From assembly GCF_018982885.2 (NCBI RefSeq), contig NZ_CP081848.1, forward strand, positions 868,001 through 932,000: 64,000 bases of DNA, in the 5' to 3' direction. The DNA is from Polymorphobacter megasporae (lineage in GTDB: Bacteria; Pseudomonadota; Alphaproteobacteria; Sphingomonadales; Sphingomonadaceae). The position numbers were made by a program, and so were the translations under genes. This document shows, piece after piece, positions 55,276 through 64,000 of this stretch. Position 1 is the first letter of the stretch, and each line of letters starts with the position of its first letter. A model generated the notes under the pieces. The model did not search any database. It worked only from the letters and a program-made list of their open reading frames with translations, and had not been told where the DNA came from.

Positions 55276-55435
55276 TCCCGCTCCGCCTGCCTGCGTCCGT
55301 TGCGGCAAGCCGCAAGTTGCCGCGGTCACGCCGTTCTGTTCGGCGGGGTGCAAGGACCGCGACTTGCTCGACTGGCTCGACGAGCGCCACGCAATTCCGG
55401 GGGAAGCGCTGGACAACGACCGCGAGCACGACTAA
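55262..55435 (+). CDS. yacG: DNA gyrase inhibitor YacG
   Basis: A 57-residue zinc protein with CVRCGK and FCSAGCKDRDLLDWL, the four-Cys site of YacG, which inhibits DNA gyrase. The ATG at 55262 lies 14 bp inside the upstream ribonuclease gene. It lies 23 bp before the tRNA-Phe. Confidence 0.9.
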   Translation: MSRPDPAPPACVRCGKPQVAAVTPFCSAGCKDRDLLDWLDERHAIPGEALDNDREHD

Positions 55436-55458
55436 ATCCGCCGCTCGCTTGGCGAAGC

Positions 55459-55533
55459 GCCCGGGTAGCTCAGGGGTAGAGCAGGGGATTGAAAATCCCC
55501 GTGTCGGTGGTTCAAATCCGCCCCCGGGCACCA
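55459..55533 (+). tRNA. tRNA-Phe (GAA)
   Basis: The acceptor arms GCCCGGG and CCCGGGC pair. The anticodon stem is GGGGA/TCCCC with loop TTGAAAA, anticodon GAA at 55491-55493. The T loop TTCAAAT is normal, and CCA is encoded (55531-55533). The tRNA stands at the left edge of the accessory region. Confidence 0.95.
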
Positions 55534-55773
55534 CGCAGTTGTTCGCGCAACTTAGAGCGCGTCCCCAGCCACGCTAACGATCGTATCAGCCACCATTACG
55601 GTAGCAGACCAACAAGGCCGCGGTGGTCAGTGCCGGGCGATGCGAGCCTCGTCGCTCGGTCGATGGCGCCTCCGGCCCTTCAGCCGGTCCATCCGCAACG
55701 CGTCATTCCGCTCGACAGATATTAAGGGCTGGGACAAGCTAAGGTCCGATCCAACCATCTTCGAGGAATGTCC

Positions 55774-56007
55774 ATGGCCTGGTACAAGGACTCCGGCAAA
55801 CTATCGACAAACAACCACGCCAACTTCGACAAGCTGTAGAAGCCCGGGGAGACGCCGCCCGACAACGGCATCTACGAGTGCCAGGGTTGCGGTGACGAGA
55901 TAGCGTCGAACAAAGGCGTGCAATTGCCCTCGCAGAACCATACCCAGCACAGTCCGCAGCAGGGTGCAATCTGGTGGAAGATGATCGTCAGCTGCGAGAA
56001 CCGTTGA
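55774..56007 (+). pseudogene. Protein-L-type zinc-ribbon protein, interrupted by an amber codon
   Basis: One open frame of 77 codons reads MAWYKDSGKLSTNNHANFDK, then an amber TAG at 55837-55839, then KPGETPPDNGIYECQGCGDE to the stop at 56007. The family, often named protein L, has a CxxC zinc ribbon and a LPSQNHTQH-like segment, both still visible. AGGAAT precedes the ATG. The only lesion is the TAG. The rest of 55534-56116 shows no gene I can support. Confidence 0.7.
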
Positions 56008-56116
56008 AGCATCACGCGGATGTGCGACATTCGCCGGGCCGAAGGCTTCAACGAGCGATCGAAGGCGCAGGACGGTCGAACATTACGGAGCAAAATCAAG
56101 ACTTGCTCGTCTTCCG

Positions 56117-56560
56117 ATGGGCCTTGGCGAGCCTAGGCGACTAAGGGATATGGTCGGCATTCTACAACAGCGGTCGGGTGCCGTGTCCCGTGGAAGACGG
56201 TTTCAGGCAACGGCTCATCTATCCAAGACGGACAAGGCCGCTTTCGCAGCCTACGCCCAGACGGTCGGCCTTGACGCATCTTCGCTGCTCGTCGTGCTTC
56301 TTCTACGCGGCCATAGAGTCGCCGGCGAACCGGGACTTCTCGCAGACCCCCGATACAACGTCGCGGCGCACGGCGCCAAGATTACCGCGCACACGACGTC
56401 CGACGATGTCGCCGCACGGATCGTGGAAATCGTGAAGCGGAGCGGGTTGACTACATCGCGCTTCTGCGGCGTTGTCGTGCGTCTCGAGTTGGACCGACGC
56501 TGGCTGGCCGGAGAGACGCTTCAAACGACTCACGTTGAGTCGCGAAATAAAACGGTGTAG
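56117..56560 (+). CDS. Tandem ribbon-helix-helix-like protein, first gene of a defence-like set
   Basis: I do not recognise a named family. The protein (up to 147 residues) has two similar halves: ATAHLSKTDKAAFAAYAQTV with SSLLVVLLLRG, and ITAHTTSDDVAARIVEIV with SRFCGVVVRLEL. Each reads as a beta strand and two helices, the layout of CopG-type ribbon-helix-helix domains. A single-chain pseudo-dimer acting as repressor or accessory protein is plausible. The start may be 56117 or ATG 56150. Confidence 0.55.
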   Translation: MGLGEPRRLRDMVGILQQRSGAVSRGRRFQATAHLSKTDKAAFAAYAQTVGLDASSLLVVLLLRGHRVAGEPGLLADPRYNVAAHGAKITAHTTSDDVAARIVEIVKRSGLTTSRFCGVVVRLELDRRWLAGETLQTTHVESRNKTV

Positions 56561-56568
56561 GATTGAAA

Positions 56569-57036
56569 ATGTCAGGTAGGGGTGACGCGATGCAGCAGAC
56601 GACCGAAGCTCCTCTTCTCTCCAAGTTCGTGATCGGCGATCTCGCGCTTCGATCCGCTCTGGAACTCGAGCTGGCCAAGAACTGCATGAAGTTCAGCCCG
56701 TTGCCGCTCCAGGACCTCGCGCAGGCCTTGCGCCAAACGTCGTTCCCGTCATCTGCGAACGCGGCAGCGGCGATGCGGCCGGGCTACTTCGAATCATTCA
56801 ACCGGGTGTCCAGCAGTGAGACCGCCGGCTCCGGCGACGACGGTGCCATCGATCGTCTACTGGACTGGGCCGTCGACGGGCTAAACCGCTTGGCGGATCA
56901 GCATGGCCGGGGAGATGATTCGGACAAGGTCGTCGATTTCTGCCTTAAACTCCATTCCGAGTTCGTGGGTCGACCAGCTGCGGAGGCGAGATTTGGACGA
57001 TCTGGAACAATCGCGGCACCGGCTAGCTTCGGCTAG
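56569..57036 (+). CDS. Unknown small protein of the zincin/dCTP-deaminase set
   Basis: About 155 residues with no motif I recognise. The N-terminal half is helical (LSKFVIGDLALRSALELE), and the middle has a Gly/Ser/Asp-rich loop. ATG 56569 follows the upstream stop by 8 bp; a second ATG is at 56590. Its 3' end overlaps the next gene by 44 bp or 134 bp depending on the start chosen there. Confidence 0.55.
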   Translation: MSGRGDAMQQTTEAPLLSKFVIGDLALRSALELELAKNCMKFSPLPLQDLAQALRQTSFPSSANAAAAMRPGYFESFNRVSSSETAGSGDDGAIDRLLDWAVDGLNRLADQHGRGDDSDKVVDFCLKLHSEFVGRPAAEARFGRSGTIAAPASFG

Positions 57037-58225
57037 ACGTCGCGTAGACGCATTCGCGGAGCAGATCGTACAGCTGCGCAACTCCAGCTTCCCACACGAG
57101 GACGGCAAGGAGGCGCTCGGTTATCTCGACGCACATTTCGTAAAAATCCGAGCGAGATTGGGAGAGGAGTTGGCTGCTCTCAGACCCGATCTGGTCGACG
57201 ACTTGTGCGCAAACGCCATCGTCCAGGTCGGCAAGTCGATCGTCATCCTCGGACTGATCCTTCGATCCACGAACGTCCGGAACCCCTTCGAACTGCACTA
57301 CGCCCTTGGTGAGATGGTGCGGAGGACGATCGGAGACGACGTGCGCGTGCTGGTCTCATCGGAATGGCAGTACACGCCGTTCACCTGGCCGATGAACTTC
57401 GACATCCTACCTACATTCGTAATCATCGGTACGCCCGCCTCGGAATCGGGGAACGCCCTCGTCTCGCCCCTTGCCGGACACGAGATCGGCCACACGGCCT
57501 GGCGGCGGTATTCTGTGATAAGAGATGAATCAGCGAAAGCCATCGGGCCAGCAGTCGACGCTCAGCTCTTGGCGCGTCCCAGTGTGGAAAAACGCTTGCT
57601 CGAACAGATGAAACTCGATGACCTCGGTCGGCGATCTGTCGCCGAACGATGTTCATACAATGCCGCTCAACAGATCGAGGAGATCTTCTGCGACTTCTTC
57701 GGACTCCACCTATTTGGAACGGCATATCTCCACGCATACGACTATTTCATCGCTCCCGGAGCGGACATGACCACTCTTTCTTATCCATCCGATCTAAGCA
57801 GGCTGCGGTTCCTTGTAGAGGCGGCAACCGATTGGTCGATGCATCTCGACCGCGACTTCACGGAAAGGTGGATGTCTCCGAAACCGCCCAAAGGCGAAGC
57901 CGACATGCACGAGATCGTGACGGCAGCCGTCGCCGAGGTGGTGCCAATGATGCGCACCCTCCTGTCCGAGGAAATGCAGCGGCGCGGTCTCGTCCTCCCC
58001 AGAGAGCAGCGTGTCAAAGATGTCCTTGAAGCGTTCCGTCGGAACGAGCCTCACGAAGGCGAGGCCTCGTTCGCCGAGATCATCATCGCGGGGTGGCGCC
58101 GGCTCGCCAATCCTGAGGGAATGGCCGGGAAGAGCGATACTGAGAAGCTGCGCATCCTCAACGACCTGATTCTGAAGTCGGTCGAAGTGGCGGAATACCG
58201 AGACAAGGTCAGCCGCGATGCTTAA
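56903..58225 (+). CDS. HExxH zinc metalloprotease-like protein
   Basis: Up to 440 residues. The zinc motif is LAGHEIGHTAWRR near residue 195, and an acidic stretch EEIFCDFFGLHLFG about 70 residues on supplies a plausible third ligand. No signal peptide, so probably cytosolic. The open frame begins at ATG 56903, but the best ribosome site, GGAGG at 56982-56986, stands before TTG 56993, which would give about 410 residues. Its stop overlaps the deaminase gene by 8 bp. Substrate unknown; the family is not recognised. Confidence 0.65.
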   Translation: MAGEMIRTRSSISALNSIPSSWVDQLRRRDLDDLEQSRHRLASARRRVDAFAEQIVQLRNSSFPHEDGKEALGYLDAHFVKIRARLGEELAALRPDLVDDLCANAIVQVGKSIVILGLILRSTNVRNPFELHYALGEMVRRTIGDDVRVLVSSEWQYTPFTWPMNFDILPTFVIIGTPASESGNALVSPLAGHEIGHTAWRRYSVIRDESAKAIGPAVDAQLLARPSVEKRLLEQMKLDDLGRRSVAERCSYNAAQQIEEIFCDFFGLHLFGTAYLHAYDYFIAPGADMTTLSYPSDLSRLRFLVEAATDWSMHLDRDFTERWMSPKPPKGEADMHEIVTAAVAEVVPMMRTLLSEEMQRRGLVLPREQRVKDVLEAFRRNEPHEGEASFAEIIIAGWRRLANPEGMAGKSDTEKLRILNDLILKSVEVAEYRDKVSRDA

Positions 58226-58898
58226 CACCGACGAGATCGCCATGCGGCTCAACCATCCGGTGACGAACCACGACCGTCTGGCCATCGTTCCACGTCCCAA
58301 CCTCGACGCGATGTTCACGCGGTCGGCGACGTCGGTGGATCTCAGACTTGGTCGCTGGTTCAGGAGCTTCAAGCAGAACCAAACCCCGAATTTCCCGCTG
58401 TGGCGTGACGGACCCGATGACGACGGAAACGACACGTCCGGCATCGGCACCAAAGAGCACTTCGTGCGCTTCGGCGAGGAGTTCATCCTCCATCCCGGCC
58501 GCTTCGTCCTCGGCGTGACGCTCGAATGGCTGTCTCTTCCGTCAACCCTGTCCGGTTACGTCACCGGCAAGTCGTCGCTGGGTCGGCACGGGCTCATCAT
58601 AGAGACGGCCGCCGGCATACATCCCAAATTCACCGGATGCCTCACTCTGGAACTGGCGAATTGCGGAGAAATTCCGCTGACGCTCGCTCCCGGCATGTCG
58701 ATCTGTCAGATATTCCTGCATTCGACGAAGACCGGTTCCGGCAGCAGCGGCGGTGACTTCTCCGGACAGCGCAAGCCCTCGATAAAGCTGCCTTCGCGTG
58801 ATCCGGTGTTCGACAAGCTCAGAGCGAGCCGCGCGGATCGCCCACCAACACCGGCGCCGGATATCGCGGTAACGTCGCCGGACGTGGAAGCGGCATGA
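58218..58898 (+). CDS. dCTP deaminase/dUTPase-fold enzyme
   Basis: A 226-residue member of the dCTP deaminase superfamily. GYVTGKSSLGRHGLIIETAA holds the Ser and Arg used by Dcd, and CLTLELANCGEIPL the catalytic Glu. The C-terminal tail is longer than in housekeeping Dcd. Dcd homologues that drain dCTP defend bacteria against phages, so a defence role is a fair inference given its coupling to a protease-like gene. A housekeeping role in dUTP supply is the alternative. Confidence 0.8.
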   Translation: MLNTDEIAMRLNHPVTNHDRLAIVPRPNLDAMFTRSATSVDLRLGRWFRSFKQNQTPNFPLWRDGPDDDGNDTSGIGTKEHFVRFGEEFILHPGRFVLGVTLEWLSLPSTLSGYVTGKSSLGRHGLIIETAAGIHPKFTGCLTLELANCGEIPLTLAPGMSICQIFLHSTKTGSGSSGGDFSGQRKPSIKLPSRDPVFDKLRASRADRPPTPAPDIAVTSPDVEAA

Positions 58899-59018
58899 GC
58901 CGACATCGTTAGTCAGGTGCCACGTCTGTTCACGGAGAGGCATCCGGACCCCACGGCGCACCTCATCGTTTGATTGAGCAGACGCTGGCATCGACCACGG
59001 AAAACGTGATGGATCTGC

Positions 59019-60107
59019 TCAGAGATCGACGACGTGCGCGGGACCGTCCACCGTCTTCAGGATGTAGCCCCAATCGGCCGCGGGGTGCGAACCCCGCAAC
59101 GCGGCGAGCGAAGGGGCGTCATGCGTCACTATGATCGTGACACGACGCCCGGCAGCCTTCGCCGCCTCGACTATCCAGACGAGCGTTTGGAGGTCGGGAT
59201 TGCCGTGCTTGCCGTTCGCCGAGATCACGTAGACGTCGGCGGTCACTCTCTCGAAAAATCCGGCGTCCGCGTTGCGGTCGCTGCCGTGATGCTGGACCTT
59301 GAGCAGGTCCAGAGCGATCCTACCGTCGACCAGCAGACCGGCGGCCTCGAGACCCTGCAGGATGTGATCGCCCCGGGCATCGCCCGTCAGCAGCATGCGC
59401 CGTCCATCGGCTTCTGCGAGAAGAACGACGCTGCTTAAGTTGGGCACACTTCTGTCGGCATTTGCCAGAGCAGCGGCATCGGCCATGCGGTCGCCATGGT
59501 CAGCGATCCATCTCAACCAGGCGGTCCGCAGTTGACCGAGGTTGGCCGCGGTCGGACCGACGACGGTCAGCCTGACGTCGGCCAGGTCGACGGCGAAGCG
59601 CGCCGAGCCGTCCGGGCGGATGACGCCACCGGCGAACGCGGCATTCACCGGTACGCCGATACGCGCGGCGCTGCGCCTCAGGCGGGCGCCTTCGGCGATG
59701 CCGAAGAAGCTGTCGGCCGTGCCCCTCATCTCCATCTGCTGCGATCCGGCAACGTCGAGGATCGCCTGCAGACCTCTCCCGACCGCCCCTTCCGGGGTGT
59801 CGACGGTATCGGCGAACGAATTGTGCCACAGGTCGCGAACGACCAGCGCATCCGCTCCGTCGGCGTTGTCGCGTTCGATCTCGGCGAGCAGGTCGAGCAC
59901 GCCGACAATGTGATCAGCGTCGATATGGCTGACGAGGACGACGTCGAGCGTCCCGCCGGGACCGATCACAGATCGGATGTACGGTCCGGCGACGGCATTC
60001 CACGTCCCGGCCGGACCCCCGTCGATCAGCATGCGGCAAGGACGGTCGCCCCCCGACTCGAGAAGAAGGCAGTCGCCTTCCTCCGCCCTGATCGCATGAA
60101 GCCTCAC
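59019..60107 (-). CDS. MBL-fold hydrolase paired with a subtilase
   Basis: A 362-residue metallo-beta-lactamase-fold protein of the ComEC-C/Rec2 type. The metal motif is [10 protein letters not shown], with further ligands in [11 protein letters not shown] and VQHHGSDRN. No signal peptide. The GTG at 60107 overlaps the stop of the subtilase gene (GTGA). The substrate is unknown; MBL proteins paired with proteases occur in some defence systems (AVAST type 1 is one). It converges on the deaminase gene with 120 bp that hold no gene I can see. Confidence 0.8.
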   Translation of the reverse strand: MRLHAIRAEEGDCLLLESGGDRPCRMLIDGGPAGTWNAVAGPYIRSVIGPGGTLDVVLVSHIDADHIVGVLDLLAEIERDNADGADALVVRDLWHNSFADTVDTPEGAVGRGLQAILDVAGSQQMEMRGTADSFFGIAEGARLRRSAARIGVPVNAAFAGGVIRPDGSARFAVDLADVRLTVVGPTAANLGQLRTAWLRWIADHGDRMADAAALANADRSVPNLSSVVLLAEADGRRMLLTGDARGDHILQGLEAAGLLVDGRIALDLLKVQHHGSDRNADAGFFERVTADVYVISANGKHGNPDLQTLVWIVEAAKAAGRRVTIIVTHDAPSLAALRGSHPAADWGYILKTVDGPAHVVDL

Positions 60108-62425
60108 TTAGCGGCATTGCTCGTGAAATCCATGATCGAGCCCGTGGCGACGAGGGCGAACGACTGCGGAGGGAAGAGGATGTTCGATGCCACGACGGAG
60201 ATAATGTATGTGCCAGTGACCATGTCGGTCACGCGGACGGACTGCACGTTGTTTCTGGCGTCGCGTGATACGAATGGTCCGAGGCCGGCGAGCGCAGTCG
60301 GCAGACAATGTGTCTGCGGAATGTCCTGGTTCGAACTCCACTTACGCGGTGTCCCAACCTCGTCGACCACTAGAAGAAGTGAGTTCTGCACGCCGTTCGC
60401 AGGAGGATCTGTCCAAACGAGGCAGAGGCGAAGCTCGCCAGGATCGGACGTGCGCAGTGTCCACTGACGCATCTCACCCGACTCTTGGAAGTCTAATTCG
60501 GGTTGACGCAGGGTGTCGATAAAAACCAGACACATCGAGCTTCGTTCGTCGTCAGGCAGCGTCCGTCGCATGTCGAGCCGGCCGAACCCCTGATGGTAGT
60601 TAGGCTCGCCGACTGGCGCGGCCACTGCGTCGACATGCGTCAGACGCTCGGTGCCGTTGACGAGCGTCGCTCTGAGCAGCGCGGCCGACGGGATGTGCCG
60701 ACGTCGCATCGTGAAGTACTGGCGGACCAGCGCTGCCGCACCCGCGACGAGGGGCGCCGCCATGCTTGTTCCTCCCATGAAGGCGTAATGCGGATTGTGC
60801 GGGTAGGCGCCCCAGAAGTTCCGCAGCGGCGCCGACGCGGATCTGGTGGAGGCGATATCGGTACCGGGGGCGACGAGGTCCGGTTTCAACACGTCGTTGT
60901 CGACGGGCCCGCGACTGCTGAAGCCCGCGATTGCCGACGCGTTGCCAGACACCGTTTCCGTGGCGATCGGATCGTCGGGAAACTGGATCGACCACATGCT
61001 CCGCCACGTCATGCGCGAATAGCCCCCGCTGCTCCTGTCGCTGCGACTGGCTCCCACCGTTAGAGCGTTCTTCGCAGACGCCGGCGTGGCGATCGAAGGA
61101 TATTCGACGAAGCCGCGAGCGGAGTTGCGCTGCGCGGACGGACCGACATGGCAACTTCCACTGTTTCCGGCCGCGATCACCGCCAGAAAGTCAGGATGGT
61201 CGTGCACGAACTTGTCGACCCGGACGGCGTTCGCCCCGTACCTCGATTCGAGAAAAGCTCCCCAACTGTTGTTGTGGATACGGACACCGGCGTCGTAGGC
61301 GCTCTGAAACAGGGAGCCGATCTCTTTCGGTAAACCCCCAAGACGTCCATTGGCATCCAGAAGCGACTGGAAGTAGATCGACGCTCCCGGCGCCGCACCC
61401 CGGAGCACCCCCCCCGAGGCGATGCCGGAGCCGGCGATCGTCCCGGCGACGTGCGTGCCGTGTCCGTTGGGATCGCCGTGATCACCAGGCCGTCCGAGTG
61501 CCTCTATGCCTACGATTCGCCCGGCGAAATCCGGATGAGCGTCGTCTATGCCCGTATCGGCGATGCCTACTATTTGCCCGGAACCGTCGAGTGTCGTCGC
61601 GACGTCTGTTCGTCCCGGCGTTCGCAGCCCGACGATCAAACCCGCCGAATCGTTCATCAGTTTCGGCGGAGCGGACCTTTGAAGCCGCGACACGTCGGGT
61701 ATGTCGGCGACGCGCCGCAGATCCTCGCCAGCACCGGCGAACCTGACGCTGCCGGCATCGCTCGAAATTACGTGGCCGCCCAACTCGGTGATCTCCCGCA
61801 CGACCGCGCGCTCGTCCGCGTCGACGTGAAGAACCGCCTCGAACTCTTGGAGGGCGTTCGGCAACGTCGTAGCCGCATCGGAATCGACGATCTTGTCGTC
61901 GATGCCGTAGGTGCGGACATCCGAGACGAAATCGAGCGCCCTAAGCCGCGCAGCCGACTCCGCCTTGAGGACGTATTCCTCCGAGTCGATCCTTTCCACA
62001 ATCCGGACACCCGCATCCAAAAGCCTGCGCTTCCTGTCCGGCGTGATCGATCCCGTCACGCGGCCGATCAAGTAGTTGCGTCGACCGTCGGAGCGCTCCA
62101 CCTCGAACGTCGGTCCAACCGGCGCCCCGAAGAACGCGGGACCGGCCGGCTTTGCGAACATCTGAACTCCCGGCGGCGCACGCACCTCCGCGGCCTTGCC
62201 GTGCAGGGCATCTCGTATCGACCCCAACGCCAGTGCGGGATCTGCGACGACCGGCTCGATCGAAATGCTGGTCAACCCCAGATCGACGATGGCGAGAACA
62301 CCATGGTCGTCAGCCGTGCCTTGGCTGAATCCCCTCAGCCGTTCAGCGTTACGCAGGAAGCCGCGAGCCACGGCCTCGGAAACGAGCGCGTCGTCGCCTT
62401 TCGTCAAAGTGTAGACCTTGACCAT
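60104..62425 (-). CDS. Intracellular subtilisin-family (S8) serine peptidase with tandem propeptide-like domains
   Basis: A 773-residue S8 peptidase. Catalytic residues: Asp in [15 protein letters not shown], His in [16 protein letters not shown], Ser in [17 protein letters not shown]. No signal peptide ([14 protein letters not shown]), so it should act in the cytosol. Before the catalytic domain are two I9-like segments, [19 protein letters not shown] and [20 protein letters not shown], each ending in a ..FVSDVR or IPDVSRL block. A C-terminal beta domain follows. It is coupled to the MBL gene. Confidence 0.85.
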   Translation of the reverse strand: MVKVYTLTKGDDALVSEAVARGFLRNAERLRGFSQGTADDHGVLAIVDLGLTSISIEPVVADPALALGSIRDALHGKAAEVRAPPGVQMFAKPAGPAFFGAPVGPTFEVERSDGRRNYLIGRVTGSITPDRKRRLLDAGVRIVERIDSEEYVLKAESAARLRALDFVSDVRTYGIDDKIVDSDAATTLPNALQEFEAVLHVDADERAVVREITELGGHVISSDAGSVRFAGAGEDLRRVADIPDVSRLQRSAPPKLMNDSAGLIVGLRTPGRTDVATTLDGSGQIVGIADTGIDDAHPDFAGRIVGIEALGRPGDHGDPNGHGTHVAGTIAGSGIASGGVLRGAAPGASIYFQSLLDANGRLGGLPKEIGSLFQSAYDAGVRIHNNSWGAFLESRYGANAVRVDKFVHDHPDFLAVIAAGNSGSCHVGPSAQRNSARGFVEYPSIATPASAKNALTVGASRSDRSSGGYSRMTWRSMWSIQFPDDPIATETVSGNASAIAGFSSRGPVDNDVLKPDLVAPGTDIASTRSASAPLRNFWGAYPHNPHYAFMGGTSMAAPLVAGAAALVRQYFTMRRRHIPSAALLRATLVNGTERLTHVDAVAAPVGEPNYHQGFGRLDMRRTLPDDERSSMCLVFIDTLRQPELDFQESGEMRQWTLRTSDPGELRLCLVWTDPPANGVQNSLLLVVDEVGTPRKWSSNQDIPQTHCLPTALAGLGPFVSRDARNNVQSVRVTDMVTGTYIISVVASNILFPPQSFALVATGSIMDFTSNAAK

Positions 62426-62689
62426 GTACACCGCGGCGGACTCCCAGCAGATTTCGAATGATCTGCTCGACAGGCGGCGACAAGTCCAGTGAAAGCGGTG
62501 ACGATTACGGATCGAATCGAGCCATAATTCGGAACTCGCGTGACGGACGCCGGCCTTCTCAAGATCGATCACGTTCATCAGGTCGCATTGCGATCTTCCC
62601 GGATTCTGAAGGCAGGCATCCGGATCGACGGCCATGGCGTTAACGACGAACTTGCACTGGCGAAGATCAGCCGCACTGCGGACTTTCTG
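62426..62689. other. Unexplained stretch between subtilase and dinB fragment
   Basis: No gene supported on either strand. It is open in the subtilase frame, but the translation between the dinB homology and the subtilase start does not resemble a known domain. Confidence 0.4.
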
Positions 62690-62944
62690 GTCCGAAACCG
62701 CCCGGTAGACGTCGAACCGCGGCGGTACAAACACCAGCGTCGGACACCGGCGCAACGCGATGACGGACGCCATCGCCGAGCGGACGCCGAAGACCCTCGC
62801 CTCGTAGCTCACAGCAGCGACGACGCCGCGCGCCTGGGCGCTCCCGATCGCGACCGGCTTGCCACCGAGCGACAGGTCATCACGCTGTTCGACGCTCGCG
62901 TAGAAAGCGTCCATGTTGATGTGAATGATCTTGCGCGTCGTCAT
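62690..62944 (-). pseudogene. dinB: Truncated DNA polymerase IV, N-terminal about 85 residues
   Basis: Starting at ATG 62944 the frame reads a standard DinB N-terminus: [20 protein letters not shown] with the catalytic Asp, [20 protein letters not shown], and [10 protein letters not shown]. Homology stops there, before the second catalytic Asp region, and unrelated sequence follows. The rest of the gene is not in the window. It looks like a host or island gene cut by a rearrangement. Confidence 0.8.
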
Positions 62945-63433
62945 CGCGCTAATGCGCGCGATCAACCCCGACATCGAGATCGCCGACCGCCCAGCCTGCG
63001 AGGAGATCGTCATCGTAGCGGGCTTGACGACTTCGCCGACCGTACCGAGATCAGCCTCTTCGTCCGGTTGTTCTGGGAACTTGCATTGAACCACGACGTC
63101 GTCTCGAGCCTACCGCCCGGCACCGTCATGCTCGCCGGTCTCTGCGGCGAAGACGCGCAGCGCGGACGGCGGACGCGATGGCACCAGGTGCCGCGCTGAT
63201 CCACGGTGGCAGGATCGCCGTGGACGATTTCCTCGGCGATCCCGACCTGCTGGTGCGGCGTGGCGACGGATATCATCCGACCGCGACCTAGACCGGACCA
63301 GACGCCCGCAACCCAGTCGAAGACCAGGTAACAGGCGCACGAGGCGCGCGATGGCGTTGCGCCGGGTGCCTCGCTGCGACTGTGGCCCAGTCTCCCTCGT
63401 GCGGGAGACCAGGTTGGGCGCTTCTAAGAGACG
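62945..63433. other. Gap with gene remnants, no complete gene
   Basis: A short open frame at 63178-63291 on the plus strand (37 codons, MAPGAALIHGGRIAVDDFLG and onward) could be the tail of a lost gene. I cannot place it in a family. I see no terminator or repeat. Confidence 0.35.
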
Positions 63434-64000
63434 TCAGGTTGCAAGGCGCCGGTCGAGGAATTCCAGCATCGCCTCGCCGATCTGCGGACCGTGAGTTTCG
63501 AGGGCGAAATGCCCGGTATCGAAGAACCTGATCTCTGCGTCCGGGATGTCGCGTCGGAACGCTTCGGCGCCCGGGGGCAGGAAGAAGATGTCCTTACTTC
63601 CCCACACGGCAAGCAGCGGCGGCTTGTAGGTCCGGAAGTAGACCTGCCACGCATCGTATAGTGCGACGTTGGTGCGGTAGTCGTAGATGAGGTCCAGCTG
63701 GATTTCGTCGGTGCCCGGTCGTTTGAAGTAGGCGATGTCGAGAGTGTAGCCATCCGGCGAGACGAGCGCTTCGTCCGCCCCAGTCACGTATTGCGTGCGG
63801 ATCGCGTCTGGTGTCAGCGCCGCCCGGACCGCGTTGCGGCTCTCTGCCGAAGGCTTCTCCCAATAAGTCTGGTACGGACCCCACGCCTTGCTCAGGCCCT
63901 CGGCATAGGCGTTGCCGTTCTGACTTATGATGGCGGTGACGCGCTCGGGATGTGCAGCCGCGAGCCGGAAGCCGGTGGGGGCGCCATAATCGAAGACGTA
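63434..64000 (-). CDS. Alpha/beta hydrolase, 5' end beyond the window
   Basis: The C-terminal part, about 188 residues, of an alpha/beta hydrolase of the RsbQ/haloalkane-dehalogenase-like group. The nucleophile elbow reads YVFDYGAPTGFRLA (Asp or equivalent). The later acidic residue lies in LLAVWGSKDIFFLPPG, and the catalytic His is in FFDTGHFALETHG. The substrate is unknown. The gene is open at the right edge. Confidence 0.85.
   Translation of the reverse strand, partial: YVFDYGAPTGFRLAAAHPERVTAIISQNGNAYAEGLSKAWGPYQTYWEKPSAESRNAVRAALTPDAIRTQYVTGADEALVSPDGYTLDIAYFKRPGTDEIQLDLIYDYRTNVALYDAWQVYFRTYKPPLLAVWGSKDIFFLPPGAEAFRRDIPDAEIRFFDTGHFALETHGPQIGEAMLEFLDRRLAT

Noticed and set aside
55837..55839. 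Recoded TAG (amber read-through genome-wide)
   Set aside because: TAG is a normal stop of several intact genes in the window, and only two genes have an internal one.
63178..63291. Short plus-strand frame with a plausible-looking ending (37 codons)
   Set aside because: No start context or family match; noted only as a possible remnant.
1..64000. CRISPR arrays, rRNA genes, IS elements with transposase
   Set aside because: No regularly spaced repeats, no rRNA and no transposase-like protein were seen; I only read by eye, so small remnants could be missed.

Overview
The window looks like a replication-origin region of a high-GC alphaproteobacterium, most likely in the Sphingomonadales. This is inferred from gene order (dnaQ-coaE-aroE-maf-ppsR | hemE-hemJ-rho, then mnmE-mnmG-rsmG-parA-parB), from lineage-typical genes (DUF1491, DUF6489, DUF3576, DUF1674, mmcB, regBA) and from base composition. 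Almost the whole window is densely packed coding sequence, with many 4-bp ATGA/GTGA overlaps.

Layout. 1-2418: 5' end of hemC (cut by the window edge), divergent from tsaD-gpsA; a small SDHAF4-like gene converges on gpsA. 2672-8370: an SDR oxidoreductase, then a minus-strand operon of SCO protein, YcgN, YgjP-like metallohydrolase, osmoprotectant ATPase, a fused permease/binding protein and a glutathione transferase broken by an amber codon. 8429-10975: an ankyrin protein and a RegB/RegA-type two-component pair whose kinase has Ser at the expected redox Cys position. 11045-17380: minus-strand mmcB, a SleB-like hydrolase, DUF1491, ptsN, hpf, dnaQ, coaE, aroE, maf, ppsR. 17381-17746: a non-coding gap where gene polarity flips, with DnaA-box-like and GANTC sites; this is the probable chromosome origin. 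17747-27558: hemE, hemJ, a tiny basic protein, rho, a frameshifted quinone reductase, DUF6489, then mnmE, mnmG, rsmG, parA, parB with two perfect 16-bp parS palindromes. 27562-32135: holA, lptE, leuS, DUF3576 on the minus strand.

32368-47592: a small barrel-like protein, YggS, M3 and M61 peptidases, MerC, VanZ, an L,D-transpeptidase, ribA, xthA, lolA, a membrane-anchored receiver protein, xerC, a transaldolase-type aldolase, an EthD-like protein and priA. PriA carries an in-frame 141-bp palindromic element just after Walker A. 47602-49322: a PIN-like DUF4411/ImmA pair resembling a toxin-antitoxin module. 49420-55435: an MFS transporter, hisG-hisD, DUF2332, a second maf, a short RNase E/G homologue and yacG.

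55459-63433: a tRNA-Phe followed by what looks like an accessory island. It holds a broken protein-L-type gene, a four-gene set (tandem ribbon-helix-helix-like protein, unknown protein, HExxH zincin, dCTP-deaminase-like enzyme), a convergent two-gene set (MBL-fold hydrolase and an intracellular subtilase with two propeptide-like domains) and a truncated dinB. I recognise no integrase. These two gene sets are the best candidates for an undescribed, possibly anti-phage, system. The window ends in an alpha/beta hydrolase gene.

A family of dispersed palindromic repeats (GTCATCCCCGC... arms) sits in intergenic gaps at about 3.7, 11.0, 36.1 and 44.0 kb. The last copy overlaps the 5' end of xerC.
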